Assembly: GCA_003343995.1 (NCBI GenBank) | Contig: QAKE01000053.1 | Span: forward strand, 1 to 39,168 | DNA: 39,168 bases | Direction of reading: 5' to 3' | From: Bacillota bacterium | GTDB lineage: Bacteria > Bacillota > Clostridia > Christensenellales > Borkfalkiaceae | Part shown: positions 13,458 through 21,603 of the stretch, one piece after another | Position numbering within the stretch: position 1 is the first letter of the stretch | Layout: the number at the start of each line of letters is the position of its first letter | Program-made: the position numbers and the translations under genes | The notes under the pieces: model-generated | The model's database searches: none | Seen by the model: only the letters and a program-made list of their open reading frames with translations | Told to the model about the DNA's origin: nothing

Positions 13458-13970
13458 TTACTTTGGCGCGGACGTACTGCCGCCCAGGCTGTCGGCGTGG
13501 GTGTGGCTGATCAGGGACTTGCCAGCCGCTACCACGTCGCCGCTGGTGGTCACGCTTTGCGCGGTAATGGTGCCGGTTACGGTTAGGTTTCCCTTTACGG
13601 CCAGATCTCCGGTCACCTCCACGTTGCCGTCCTCCACCACTTTGGCGGCCTTGATGGTCAGGACGCCGCCCTGGTAGCGGATCATGGCCTCGCCGGGGGT
13701 GCGGGCCAGGTCCTTGCGATAAAGGCCCGCCGCGCCCTCCGGCGGCTTGTGTTTCCCGCTCCAGGGGCGGCCCAGGACCACCCCGGCCTCGGTGCCATTG
13801 GAAAGGTGGAGGACCAGCACCATGTCCCCAGGCGCGGGCATATTGTATTCATCGGATAGCATGGGGATCTCGCGGGTCACGCTGTCGTCCTTTTCGTGAT
13901 ACACCACCCGGACCATGCCGGCAGCGTAGTTGACAGAGGACACCTTTCCCAGTCTGATCTCGTTTCCCAT
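13458..13970 (-). CDS. Baseplate assembly protein V (tail spike)
   Basis: 170 residues with GGAGGCGCCA upstream. The N-terminus (RLGKVSSVNYAAGMVRVVY) is the OB-fold of the gpV/gp45 family, followed by DEYNMPAPGDMVLVLHLSNG. Residues about 95-145 are a repetitive beta-helix (GNVEVTGDLAVKGNLTVTGT). The C-terminal SHTHADSLGGSTSAPK contains an HxH motif like that which binds iron at the tip of P2 gpV. The trimeric spike sits at the hub and punctures the host envelope. It is followed by the gpU-like gene and preceded by the hub gene. Confidence 0.9.
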   Translation of the reverse strand: MGNEIRLGKVSSVNYAAGMVRVVYHEKDDSVTREIPMLSDEYNMPAPGDMVLVLHLSNGTEAGVVLGRPWSGKHKPPEGAAGLYRKDLARTPGEAMIRYQGGVLTIKAAKVVEDGNVEVTGDLAVKGNLTVTGTITAQSVTTSGDVVAAGKSLISHTHADSLGGSTSAPK

Positions 13971-13980
13971 TGGCGCCTCC

Positions 13981-15279
13981 TTACGGTGTCAGGGCATTGG
14001 CCGCGCTGATCAGCAGCACGTCCAGCCATGCCACAGCGGTGTATTTCTTGGCCCAGTAGTCGGGGGAGTTGATCACGCCCGTATTGGTCAGGACCTCCAG
14101 GGCCTCCGGCACCGTCTTGACGCTGGTGCCGTGCTGGTTGACCTTGATCCGTGTGGCCATGTTCAGGATCAGGCCGCCCAGGCTGCCCACGTCTTTGTAA
14201 TGGGCCACCCAATAACTGGGGGTGTTCATAACGCCAACAGCGGCCAGCCGCTCGGTTGCGTCTTTGATCACTTCCTCGGTCATGGCCTCCACCAGGGAAA
14301 GTTCCAGGTCCGTGGTGTAGCCGCTGGATCCGGTGATGTGGTGGGTGGCGCTGTCAATGTAGTATTTGCCGGACAGTTTACCCAGGCCCACCACGGTGAC
14401 GCACTGGGAGGCCACCAGATCCGGGCGGCCCATGACGGTCAGGGACAGTTTGGTGGCGCCATGGTTGCCCTTGGCCACCGCCGCGTTGATCTTTCGCTCT
14501 GCGTCGGCCTGGCTGTCGGCCTTGCCTGACTGTTTCAGGATCCGGGTGCCGGTGCCCACGGTGACCTTTATTTCCTCCTCGGTGTTGGGGTCCGTGTAGG
14601 TGTACTCCCCGCCGGTATAAGTTCCGGTCAGGTTTTTGGACCAACTCCAGGAGGTGATCTCCTCCTCGGTGATCTTGGCCACGGGATCCTTTTTCTTGTA
14701 CGCCTCCCGGTCATAGACCACGATCTTTTGGGAATAGACTTTCATGGCCAGCCCGTAGGTGTCGCATAGGTCCATGTAAAATTCACAATCAGTCTGCGCC
14801 GATTGCTCCACACTTTTGATCGTGAACGGTTCGCCCTCCACGTCCCAGGCCAGAGAAATGCCGGCCCGCTTTGCGATCTCTTTCCCGATCTCCTGGATCG
14901 TCACGTCCTCCCAGGTCTTGGTCCGCTCGGTTGCCCGGAAACTGCCCTCTGCGGGCACGGACACGGCGGAAATATTCGCCGCAAGCGGCCAGCCGGAATA
15001 TTCGTAATTGTCCAGGATAAAGAAACCGCAGGGCAGGATCTTGGTGTCGCCCTCGCGGCTCCAGTCCTTGGCCTTTATAGTGGCGGTCATGGTGTCCCCC
15101 ATAAGGGGGACCCATGCCGTGGTCCATTGGCGATCCCTGTCGTGCATGGTAATGTCCAGGGTGTCGGCCTCGCCGCTGGCCGGGTCCGTGTAGGTGACCT
15201 CTGTTTCATACTTGGCCAGTTTTGTGGTTACCGCCGCGCCGTTGTAGGTGATCTCCACCTCTGCCTTTCGGGTTCTCAT
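13981..15279 (-). CDS. Late control D-like tail hub protein with C-terminal repeat modules
   Basis: 432 residues. Residues 1-340 fit the gpD/gp27 hub family (YETEVTYTDPASGEADTLDI, VPLMGDTMTATI, CGFFILDNYEYSG, QEIGKEIAKRAGISLAW, YYIDSATHHITGSSGYTTDL). The hub joins tube, spike and baseplate. The C-terminal 95 residues hold two copies of a GV(M/I)NxPxYW module (centred near residues 352 and 403). The same module occurs at the end of the phage endolysin in the opposite A/B order. The ATG overlaps the preceding stop as ATGA. The extension could contact or cleave cell wall, but its role is unknown. Confidence 0.87.
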   Translation of the reverse strand: MRTRKAEVEITYNGAAVTTKLAKYETEVTYTDPASGEADTLDITMHDRDRQWTTAWVPLMGDTMTATIKAKDWSREGDTKILPCGFFILDNYEYSGWPLAANISAVSVPAEGSFRATERTKTWEDVTIQEIGKEIAKRAGISLAWDVEGEPFTIKSVEQSAQTDCEFYMDLCDTYGLAMKVYSQKIVVYDREAYKKKDPVAKITEEEITSWSWSKNLTGTYTGGEYTYTDPNTEEEIKVTVGTGTRILKQSGKADSQADAERKINAAVAKGNHGATKLSLTVMGRPDLVASQCVTVVGLGKLSGKYYIDSATHHITGSSGYTTDLELSLVEAMTEEVIKDATERLAAVGVMNTPSYWVAHYKDVGSLGGLILNMATRIKVNQHGTSVKTVPEALEVLTNTGVINSPDYWAKKYTAVAWLDVLLISAANALTP

Positions 15280-15488
15280 GTTTCAGCCCTCCAGAACGGC
15301 GCCGCGCTTTCCTCCGCGTCCTCCGGCAGGGCCGGGGTCTGGAGGACCACACCAGCGTCAAAAACGAACGTGTCCAGGTGCTTGAAATTGGCCTGCATAA
15401 GGAACCCGGCGTATTTCTCGGACCCGTAGACCCGAAAGGCGATCACGTCCCAGGCGTCCCCCTGCTGCGTTGTATAGGTGTTTGCCAT
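15276..15488 (-). CDS. Tail protein X (LysM-like)
   Basis: 70 residues with AAGGAGGACACCACC upstream. The sequence TTQQGDAWDVIAFRVYGSEKY, FLMQANFKHLDTFVFDAGV and LQTPALPED is the gpX family signature, a small LysM-like domain found with gpD in contractile tails. It lies between tape measure and hub, the standard position. Confidence 0.88.
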   Translation of the reverse strand: MANTYTTQQGDAWDVIAFRVYGSEKYAGFLMQANFKHLDTFVFDAGVVLQTPALPEDAEESAAPFWRAET

Positions 15489-15502
15489 GGTGGTGTCCTC
15501 CT

Positions 15503-17704
15503 TTATGCCGGGCTGAACTGCTTGCGCCGCTCCTCGGCTTTCATCTGCTTATACAGGCGTTTGAACTCTGCGAAACTCACCCGGCCAGCCTCCACGGCCT
15601 CCTCCTTGGTGGTTGGGCCGTAGAAATTGAACACGGGGGAGAATTGGATCGGCGTGTCTCCGCCGCCCTGGGTTCCGCCGCCGGGCTTGGGTTTTTTGCT
15701 CCATTCATCCAGCAGGGCCGCCAGCTTGGACAACGGCAGCACCGCCTCCGGCTCTCCGCCCTCTCCGATCATGGCCAGGGTGGGGGCCGTAGCCACGCCG
15801 CCAGCAGCTAACGCCGGAATGGTCGGAATATTAAAGCCCAGGGTTTTGCCGCCCACGCCAGGCACCCAGTCCGGGATTGTCACGGAAATGCTGTTGATTT
15901 TGGAAAGCACCCAGTTAATTGCAGAGATAACGCCGTTAATAGGCGCTTTTGCAAGATTGACGATCATGCCAAACAGATTTCCGAAAATGGCCACGATATT
16001 TTCCCAGGCCGCGCTCCAGTTTCCAGAAAATACGTTTTTCACAAAGTCAATGATGTTTGTAAAAATCGCTTTGATATTCTCCCAGGCTGCGGAAATGCTT
16101 TCCCACCATCCGCTTATGTACGCGGACAGCAGGGGGAAATTGGTCTGGAACGCCGAAACAAGATTGGAAACCGCGCCGGAAACCCACGCTTTAATATTTC
16201 CCCATACCTCGGAGATCTTCGCGCCCAGTTCCACGGCCTTGGCCTTGATCTTGTCCCAATTTTTATAAATCAGTATGCCCGCCGCAACAGCCAGGCCGAT
16301 GGCCGCCACAACGGCCAGGACGGGGAGGTTTAGCGCGGTCATGGCTCCGGCCAGGGTAAAGGTCCCGGTGGCGCTGGCCGCCGTGACCACTTTGTAAATG
16401 GCCATAACGGCGTTGTATGCGGTGATCGCCGTTTTATAGATTTTATAGGCTGCCACCGCCGCGCCCACGCCGGCAGCTATGGCCAGCAGCAGGTCCTTAT
16501 GCTCTGCAATCCATTTAACTGCTGTCTTTGCCGCCGGAATAATGGTCCCGGTCATGTATGCCCCGATTTTGCCCAGGGCCTCCTGGACGACGGGCAGGGC
16601 CGCCTCCGCCAGTTCCCGGACATAGGGCAAAATGTTGGTGCCCAACTGCGTCAGGAAGTTGGCGCCCAGGTTCTTGATCATTTGAATGTCATAGGCCAGG
16701 GTGTCGGTCTGCTTTTCAAATGCCGCGTTTGCCGCTCCGGTGGCTTCGTACATTTCGGCGGTTTTGCTGGCCAGGTTTTCGGACTGGTTCCCAGCCATGG
16801 CCAGGACTGCGGTTTGTGCCTCCACAGAGGAGAACAGGCCCGCAAACGCCAGTTCGTCGTTGTTTACGGCGCCTTTCAGCGCCTCCAACGCGCCCTGCAG
16901 GCCCTCGCTTTCAAGCAACGCCTGGCCGCTCTCATAGCCCATGCTTTCCAGGGCTGCCGTCATATTCTTGGACGGGGACAAAAAGCCCTGCATGGTTGCC
17001 TTTAGCTGGGTGACCACTTCCGCCGTAGATCCTGTAACGCCGGTCAGCGTGGCCATGGCGCCGAAAAGCTGTTCCTGTTCCACGCCCAGGGTGCTGGCCA
17101 GCGGGATCACCTTGCCCATGCTGGCGGCCAACTCCGGGAAAGAGGTCTGGCCCAGCCGGACCGTGGCAAAGGATAGATCCGCCGCTTTTTGTACGGCCTC
17201 CGCCGATGTGTCGCCGTAGCCCTTGGTTACCGCAGAAAGCAGGTTCACGCTGTCGGTGGTGGTGGCATTTCCCGCCGCCGCCGATTTTGCCGCAGTTTCC
17301 AGGATCTTGGCGGCGTCGGCGCTGTCGCCAAACGCAGAAATGACCTGATACATTCCGTCGGTCAGGTTCTCGGTGGCCACGCCGGTCCGGTTGGAAACGT
17401 CCAGGATCTCGTTGCCGATCTCCGCCGTTCTGGCGGCGATCTCTGCCTCGGTTCCCGTCAGCAGGGTGGACACGTTGGCCAGCTGGGTTTCGTACTCCGC
17501 TGCTGCCTTTACGGCGGCCACGCCCAGGGTGCCCACAGCGGTGGCAGCAGCTACCGCCGCGCCCGCTACAACTTTCCCGGCGCTCTTGGCGGTATTGCCC
17601 AGCGCGGCCAGGTTTTTGTCCGCCGTCATACAGGCGTTTTTCAAAGAACTGTCCGTTTTGCCGGCGATCTTCACCATGAGTTCATAGGTTTTACTTTTGG
17701 CCAC
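15503..17704 (-). CDS. Phage tail tape measure protein
   Basis: 733 residues with GTG start at 17704 behind GGAGGAGGTGG. Residues about 60-330 form the TP901-type minor tail core (YETQLANVSTLLTG, SNRTGVATENLTDGMYQVIS, KGYGDTSAEAVQKAADLSFA). The middle contains long alanine-rich hydrophobic segments (about 405-480) that probably form membrane-inserting helices, followed by tryptophan repeats (VWGNIKAW, WWESISAAWENIKAIFTNI). The C-terminus is basic. It sets tail length, is threaded in the tube and may assist DNA entry. It overlaps the end of the frameshift-type chaperone ORF. Confidence 0.93.
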   Translation of the reverse strand: MAKSKTYELMVKIAGKTDSSLKNACMTADKNLAALGNTAKSAGKVVAGAAVAAATAVGTLGVAAVKAAAEYETQLANVSTLLTGTEAEIAARTAEIGNEILDVSNRTGVATENLTDGMYQVISAFGDSADAAKILETAAKSAAAGNATTTDSVNLLSAVTKGYGDTSAEAVQKAADLSFATVRLGQTSFPELAASMGKVIPLASTLGVEQEQLFGAMATLTGVTGSTAEVVTQLKATMQGFLSPSKNMTAALESMGYESGQALLESEGLQGALEALKGAVNNDELAFAGLFSSVEAQTAVLAMAGNQSENLASKTAEMYEATGAANAAFEKQTDTLAYDIQMIKNLGANFLTQLGTNILPYVRELAEAALPVVQEALGKIGAYMTGTIIPAAKTAVKWIAEHKDLLLAIAAGVGAAVAAYKIYKTAITAYNAVMAIYKVVTAASATGTFTLAGAMTALNLPVLAVVAAIGLAVAAGILIYKNWDKIKAKAVELGAKISEVWGNIKAWVSGAVSNLVSAFQTNFPLLSAYISGWWESISAAWENIKAIFTNIIDFVKNVFSGNWSAAWENIVAIFGNLFGMIVNLAKAPINGVISAINWVLSKINSISVTIPDWVPGVGGKTLGFNIPTIPALAAGGVATAPTLAMIGEGGEPEAVLPLSKLAALLDEWSKKPKPGGGTQGGGDTPIQFSPVFNFYGPTTKEEAVEAGRVSFAEFKRLYKQMKAEERRKQFSPA

Positions 17705-17813
17705 GCTTTTCCACCTCCTCCATGATGTTTACAACGTCGGTTGCAATATCGTTTAATTCGTCAACGGACAGGGCCATGAGATAGTCAAGCCCTGTCCGCA
17801 GCGTAAACGACAT
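17691..17813 (-). CDS. gpE'-like tail assembly chaperone segment (probable -1 frameshift product)
   Basis: A 40-residue frame, from ATG 17813 to TAA 17691, overlapping the tape measure start. The sequence TLRTGLDYLMALSVDELND resembles the small downstream chaperone frame of P2-type phages. The ATG has no good ribosome-binding site. The same frame is open without stops back through the end of the upstream chaperone gene (17846-18226), in the -1 phase. This is the classical arrangement for a -1 frameshift producing a long fusion needed in tail assembly. The slippage site is not a canonical heptamer; TTTTC at the GGT-TTT-CTC codons is one possibility. Confidence 0.6.
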   Translation of the reverse strand: MSFTLRTGLDYLMALSVDELNDIATDVVNIMEEVEKRGQK

Positions 17814-17845
17814 ACTGACGCAGGCTTTCCGTATAACGGCGGGTG

Positions 17846-18226
17846 TCAGTTGTCCCCATCCCCGCCGTAGAGAAAACCCACGATCATGCTTTTAAGCGCC
17901 ACCGCGTCCTTGGCGGGCAGGCGCTCGAAAAACTCCAGCTTTTTGCTGGTCACCCTTGCGGCCAGCAGGTTGCAGAAACTCATTTCCATTTCCAGCGTGG
18001 CCGGGTTCAGGCCGGGGGAACGCTTGGCCAGGATCTTGCCCACGTTCTCCAGGGTGCCCGCCGTCACGTCCTCCAGGCCGGACAGGTCGATCTCCGTATA
18101 GGTCACGCCGTCGAACACATAGGGCTTTTTGAGTTTAAGCAGCAGTTCGTTTTTCTCCTCTGCCACGGTATCGGTGGCCAGGGTTTCCGGGGTCATGCCC
18201 TCGGTGATCTTGTCGTTGGTGTCCAT
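17846..18226 (-). CDS. Phage tail assembly chaperone (gpE-like)
   Basis: 126 residues. Residues 30-126 (LLKLKKPYVFDGVTYTEIDL, SGLEDVTAGTLENVGKIL, PGLNPATLEMEMSFCNLLAA, LKSMIVGFLYGGDG) match the Phage_TAC_7/gpE family that binds the tape measure during tail assembly. It follows the tail-tube gene and precedes the tape measure. The C-terminal end probably continues in the -1 frame in a fraction of products. Confidence 0.82.
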   Translation of the reverse strand: MDTNDKITEGMTPETLATDTVAEEKNELLLKLKKPYVFDGVTYTEIDLSGLEDVTAGTLENVGKILAKRSPGLNPATLEMEMSFCNLLAARVTSKKLEFFERLPAKDAVALKSMIVGFLYGGDGDN

Positions 18227-18227
18227 A

Positions 18228-18743
18228 TCAGCACAGCTCCTTTACTTTGGCCAGAATGTCGTTGCCGTTGATCTTGAAAACCTCGTTCATCTTGTCCAGT
18301 TCCAGGACGGGTTCGCCCTCCAACTCGATCAGGATATAGAGAATGGAAAGGGTGATCGAGGTGTCCATGGGGTTCCCGGCTTTCATCTTGCCGGGCGTAA
18401 ACTTATTGGAACGGCCACGGACCACCACGCGAACGCCCCGGAACTCAATATCCCCCTCGCTGTTGGTGGTCTGCTCCGCACCCCGGATCTCCAGCTGGAC
18501 GGCCTTGGTAATGTCCAGCATATCGGTGGCCTCTTTGTCCAGGATACGGAAAGGGATCTCAATTTCCTGGTTGGTGAAATATCCGGGGGTGGGGTCGTCG
18601 ATCTCTCCCAGGATCCCGGCGCCGCTCACGGTTTCGGTGGACGCCTCAAAGTCGGGCAGGGTGAGTTCGTCACCCATGCCCAGCAGGCGGTTTCCGCTGT
18701 TATACACGTTGTAGCGGTTGATCTTGGTGGGAATGGTTTTCAT
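18228..18743 (-). CDS. Major tail tube protein (gpFII family)
   Basis: 171 residues. NRYNVYNSGNRLLGMGDELT, LPDFEASTETVSGAGILGEI and the repeated beta-strand pattern (EIEIPFRIL, VQLEIRGAEQ, VRVVVRGRSNKFTPG) are characteristic of P2-type tail tube proteins. It polymerises into the inner tube through which DNA passes. It lies 2 bases after the sheath stop codon, as usual. Confidence 0.92.
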   Translation of the reverse strand: MKTIPTKINRYNVYNSGNRLLGMGDELTLPDFEASTETVSGAGILGEIDDPTPGYFTNQEIEIPFRILDKEATDMLDITKAVQLEIRGAEQTTNSEGDIEFRGVRVVVRGRSNKFTPGKMKAGNPMDTSITLSILYILIELEGEPVLELDKMNEVFKINGNDILAKVKELC

Positions 18744-18745
18744 AG

Positions 18746-20206
18746 TTAGTTACCTCCAAATGCCGCCTGCAGTGCGGTCACGTCGTACTCGCGGATATTC
18801 TCGATGTACTCCGCCGGAATATACGGGGCCAGGAACGTGTGGACAGTCAAATGGCCGTTCAGCAGGTTGGTCACCGGGTTTTCGTCGCTGCGGAACTCCA
18901 CCCGGTAGCCGGCGCAGTAATCGCGGGCAACGTAACCGTTGCCGATAATGTTCTGGCTGTCCACAATGGACTGGATCAGGCGCTTGTTTCCGGGCTTGTC
19001 AACTTTCTGGAAATAGGTGCGGATGAAGTTGTTTCCATCCCAGTCAAAGAAACGCCGAACGGCCAGCCAACGGTCCTTGGGATCCGTGGTGGAGGGATAG
19101 GCCGCCGTGTTGTTGCCCCACAGCTTGAACCCGTTGGCGTTGATCGCGGTGATCACGCCGTTGGCGTTCAGTACGTCGCTGGCCTGCTGCTGGTCCAGCA
19201 CCACCTCGGTGCCGTCGTCCAGCACGGTGCCGGTGATCCGCAGGTCCTTATTGGACGGGCTTTCGTAGGGCACGTCTGCGTTGCTGGCGTCGTTGTAGGC
19301 CGTCAGGGCCGCCGCCATGGCAGACATACAGTAAACCTTGTCGCCAATGGCCGCCTTGGGCCAGAAAGCCGCCGTATGGGTGCCGCTGGCCCCCATGGCC
19401 TCCTTGGCTCCCTTTACGTCGGTGTAGACCTTGGCGCCGTCGGCTCCGCTGGAAATGTCCACATAGGTGCAGCAATCGAAACAGCCGTTGATCGCCTCGG
19501 TCTTGGCCTGCAGGGCTGCACACACCACGGCGTTTTTGCTCCAGCCGGGGGCCAGCAGAATACCGGGGGTCATGCCCAGTTTGGGATAAATCTGGCGCAC
19601 CAGTTCCAGGCCCGTTTCCTTGCCGGTGGAGGCGTCCACGCCGCCCACAATGTCGGCATAGGTCACGCCGTCGGGCTTAATGCTGGTGCTGGACACGGAC
19701 AGCGTGGCGGCCTCTTTGGCTGCCGCAGACAGCAGGGTGATCACCACGGTGCCGTCCTCCGCGTGGGCTGCGGTGTAATCGCTGCCCGCCACCAGTTCGG
19801 CAGAGTTGTTTTTCACCACCAGGGTGTCCAGCATGACATACTGCTTTTCATAGAAAACCGTGCCGTCCGCCACGTCGCAGTCCTCCGCCGCGTTGACGGT
19901 AGTGTGTGTGGACTTGGTGGGGTCCAGCACATTGACCAGGATCACCGGCGCCACGTTGAAAACACGGAAACAGGCGTCAATGGACTGGCACAGGCTGAAT
20001 GTCTTGAAGTCGTCAGAATAGCCCATGGCCTCCTGGCACTCCTTGAAGCTGTAACACAGCTTGGGGGTGTTGGCCGCCTTTTTGGGATCCTTGGACAGGT
20101 GGATCGGTGCCACGCCGAAAATGACCTGCAGGCCCGCACTCCCCTGGATCGGGGTGGTCAGGCTGGTGTCCTGTTCGGAGTTGTAAACTCCATGGAAATA
20201 AGACAT
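18746..20206 (-). CDS. Tail sheath protein (gpFI family)
   Basis: 486 residues, ATG with AGGAGGTATAAACC. Conserved sheath features: an N-terminal YFHGVYNSEQDTSLTTPIQG, AGLQVIFGVAPIHL, the central Rossmann-like region (LGMTPGILLAPGWSKNAVVC), and the C-terminal core (DWDGNNFIRTYFQKVDKPGN, RLIQSIVDSQN, YRVEFRSDENPVTNLLNGHL, FLAPYIPAEYIENIREYD). It forms the contractile outer sheath and establishes the phage as a myovirus type. Confidence 0.96.
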   Translation of the reverse strand: MSYFHGVYNSEQDTSLTTPIQGSAGLQVIFGVAPIHLSKDPKKAANTPKLCYSFKECQEAMGYSDDFKTFSLCQSIDACFRVFNVAPVILVNVLDPTKSTHTTVNAAEDCDVADGTVFYEKQYVMLDTLVVKNNSAELVAGSDYTAAHAEDGTVVITLLSAAAKEAATLSVSSTSIKPDGVTYADIVGGVDASTGKETGLELVRQIYPKLGMTPGILLAPGWSKNAVVCAALQAKTEAINGCFDCCTYVDISSGADGAKVYTDVKGAKEAMGASGTHTAAFWPKAAIGDKVYCMSAMAAALTAYNDASNADVPYESPSNKDLRITGTVLDDGTEVVLDQQQASDVLNANGVITAINANGFKLWGNNTAAYPSTTDPKDRWLAVRRFFDWDGNNFIRTYFQKVDKPGNKRLIQSIVDSQNIIGNGYVARDYCAGYRVEFRSDENPVTNLLNGHLTVHTFLAPYIPAEYIENIREYDVTALQAAFGGN

Positions 20207-20221
20207 GGTTTATACCTCCTG

Positions 20222-20476
20222 TTAGAGTTTTGCCTGTACCAGTCGATACAGGCGGTAAATATGACCGTAGCCGCCGCGCAGTTTCTTCATGGCGTCCGGC
20301 AGCTGGTCCAGCGGGATCACCAGTCCGCCCATGGACGGGTTTTTGGTGATAGCCTCCGCCAGGGGCGTGGGGATCCCGTTGGTGTAAAACGTGTTCTGGT
20401 TGGCCACTCCCGGAACGGTGGGGCCAACATAGACCACCGTGCCGGCGGTCTGTTCGCTGTTTTTGGCTTTTGCCAT
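20222..20476 (-). CDS. Small tail-region protein, possible DUF2635-like
   Basis: 84 residues between tail completion and sheath genes, start coupled as TAATG with the upstream stop. Sequence features are a disordered N-terminus, VVYVGPTVPGVANQNTFYTN, and a helical C-terminus with several aromatic residues (GGYGHIYRLYRLVQAKL). Mu-like and P2-like phages often have a small protein here (for example the DUF2635 family), but I cannot confirm homology. Probably a minor tail or assembly component. Confidence 0.5.
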   Translation of the reverse strand: MAKAKNSEQTAGTVVYVGPTVPGVANQNTFYTNGIPTPLAEAITKNPSMGGLVIPLDQLPDAMKKLRGGYGHIYRLYRLVQAKL

Positions 20477-20955
20477 TATGTTTCTGGCACCTCCTTGAAG
20501 ATTGCCGGCGCCTCAAACGTCAGCGCCACGGCGGCGAAATAATACGGGTGACTTTCCTCCTCTTGGGTGGCCCATTTGATCGGGTATTGCACCTCATACC
20601 TCCGCCCCACGATGTTGTTTTCTCCGTAGTGGGTCAAAATGCTGTTGACGATGTGGAGGGCGTCCCGGTAACCTTGGCGGTTTGGGTCCTGATCCACAAC
20701 GCAGATTGTCAGCACCACGTCCACCTTTTGCCTGGTGTCCGGTGCCGGTAACTCGCCCTGATAGAGGCGCACCAACACATACGGCTCCGGCGGTTCCTCC
20801 GCTTCGGGTTCTTCGTCGGTGCCCTCCCGGATCGGGAGATTTTGCCGGTACACCTGCACGGTCCGCTCGACGCCCTGGGAGTTGGTCAGGGTGTCGTGAG
20901 TAAATACGCCTTTCAGGTCGTCCACCACGGCGTCCAGCAAATTTTCTTGTGTCAC
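20476..20955 (-). CDS. Tail completion/terminator-like protein
   Basis: 159 residues, GTG start with GGGGG nine bases upstream. The pattern LLDAVVDDLKGVF...PYVLVRLYQGELPAPDTRQKVD, then DVVLTICVVDQDP, HIVNSILTHYGEN and PYYFAAVALTFEAP, fits small tail terminator proteins placed between the connector genes and the sheath. It contains an acidic loop (GTDEEPEAEEPPEP). The promoter of the rightward SWIM-domain gene lies just upstream of its start, on the other strand. Confidence 0.6.
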   Translation of the reverse strand: MTQENLLDAVVDDLKGVFTHDTLTNSQGVERTVQVYRQNLPIREGTDEEPEAEEPPEPYVLVRLYQGELPAPDTRQKVDVVLTICVVDQDPNRQGYRDALHIVNSILTHYGENNIVGRRYEVQYPIKWATQEEESHPYYFAAVALTFEAPAIFKEVPET

Positions 20956-20969
20956 ATGAAAGCGCCCCC

Positions 20970-20998
20970 TTGCAAAGTCGTGTTTTGTAACTTATAAT
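20970..20998 (+). promoter_or_regulatory. Promoter of the rightward SWIM-domain gene
   Basis: -35 TTGCAA (20970-20975), 17-base spacer, consensus -10 TATAAT (20993-20998). It reads against the surrounding late operon and 58 bases upstream of the next ATG. The local sequence is notably AT-richer than its neighbours. Confidence 0.75.
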
Positions 20999-21010
20999 CA
21001 CTTATGTGGA

Positions 21011-21042
21011 AATAATCAGAAAAACGTGGCAATAATCAGAAA
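21011..21042 (+). repeat. Direct repeat AATAATCAGAAA in the leader of the SWIM gene
   Basis: Two exact 12-base copies at 21011-21022 and 21031-21042, offset by 20 bases (about two helical turns). They lie between the promoter and the ribosome-binding site. The spacing suits a repressor binding one DNA face, but no regulator is identified. Confidence 0.55.
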
Positions 21043-21055
21043 CGGAGGGTACAAA

Positions 21056-21571
21056 ATGAAAGATGAAAAGTCCACGACATTTGAACAGGGCGGGGCCATA
21101 TACACCCGCTCGGTTTCAAAGTCATTCCGGCTTTTGTGCCATGTGCTTGGCGCTGTCCTGGTCGTCCTGGGTGTTCTGCTCGCACTTGCTTTTCCTCCCG
21201 TCGGGATCGTCTTGGTGATCCTGGGGCTTTTGGTGTTTTTCAAACTGTCAAAGCGGGAGGAAATAAAGTTCGTGTCTTTTGCCCGCCCAACACTTGCAGG
21301 CTGCCGCACTTTTGGGAGTTGGAATGAACAGGTACACCGTGGTGCGGCACAGTCTGATCGGTTTGAACGGGCTTTGCATGACGGTATTGCAATTATTGGG
21401 TATAACGCAAAAACCGGGGTTGCTACGATCAGCGGATCCACCGGGAACAAATACACCACAACGCTGGACTATTGCTCATGTGAGGATTTTTCAAAGCGGA
21501 GTAAACCATGCAAGCACATATACCTCCTTGCCTCTCAAATGGGATTTTCCGGCGACGATTTTTATAATTGA
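21056..21571 (+). CDS. Membrane-anchored SWIM zinc-finger protein (prophage cargo gene)
   Basis: 171 residues. ATG 21056 is preceded by CGGAGGGTAC. Residues about 25-63 form two closely spaced membrane helices (LCHVLGAVLVVLGVLLALAF and VGIVLVILGLLVFF). The C-terminal domain ends in a SWIM zinc finger: C140, C142, C152 and H154 (CSCEDF...PCKHIYLLA). SWIM fingers bind DNA or proteins; coupling one to membrane helices is uncommon. The gene has its own promoter and a strong terminator, is inverted within the virion operon and is AT-richer. This is the profile of a 'moron' expressed in the lysogen, so superinfection exclusion or defence is plausible. The function is inference; the architecture is directly visible. 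Confidence 0.75.
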   Translation: MKDEKSTTFEQGGAIYTRSVSKSFRLLCHVLGAVLVVLGVLLALAFPPVGIVLVILGLLVFFKLSKREEIKFVSFARPTLAGCRTFGSWNEQVHRGAAQSDRFERALHDGIAIIGYNAKTGVATISGSTGNKYTTTLDYCSCEDFSKRSKPCKHIYLLASQMGFSGDDFYN

Positions 21572-21579
21572 CCATTTCG

Positions 21580-21603
21580 CGGCCCCAAAAGGGGCCGTTT
21601 TTT
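21580..21603 (+). terminator. Strong rho-independent terminator of the SWIM gene
   Basis: CGGCCCC (21580-21586), AAAA loop, GGGGCCG (21591-21597), then six T. On the minus strand no T tract follows, so it should act only on rightward transcripts and let the late operon pass. Confidence 0.9.
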
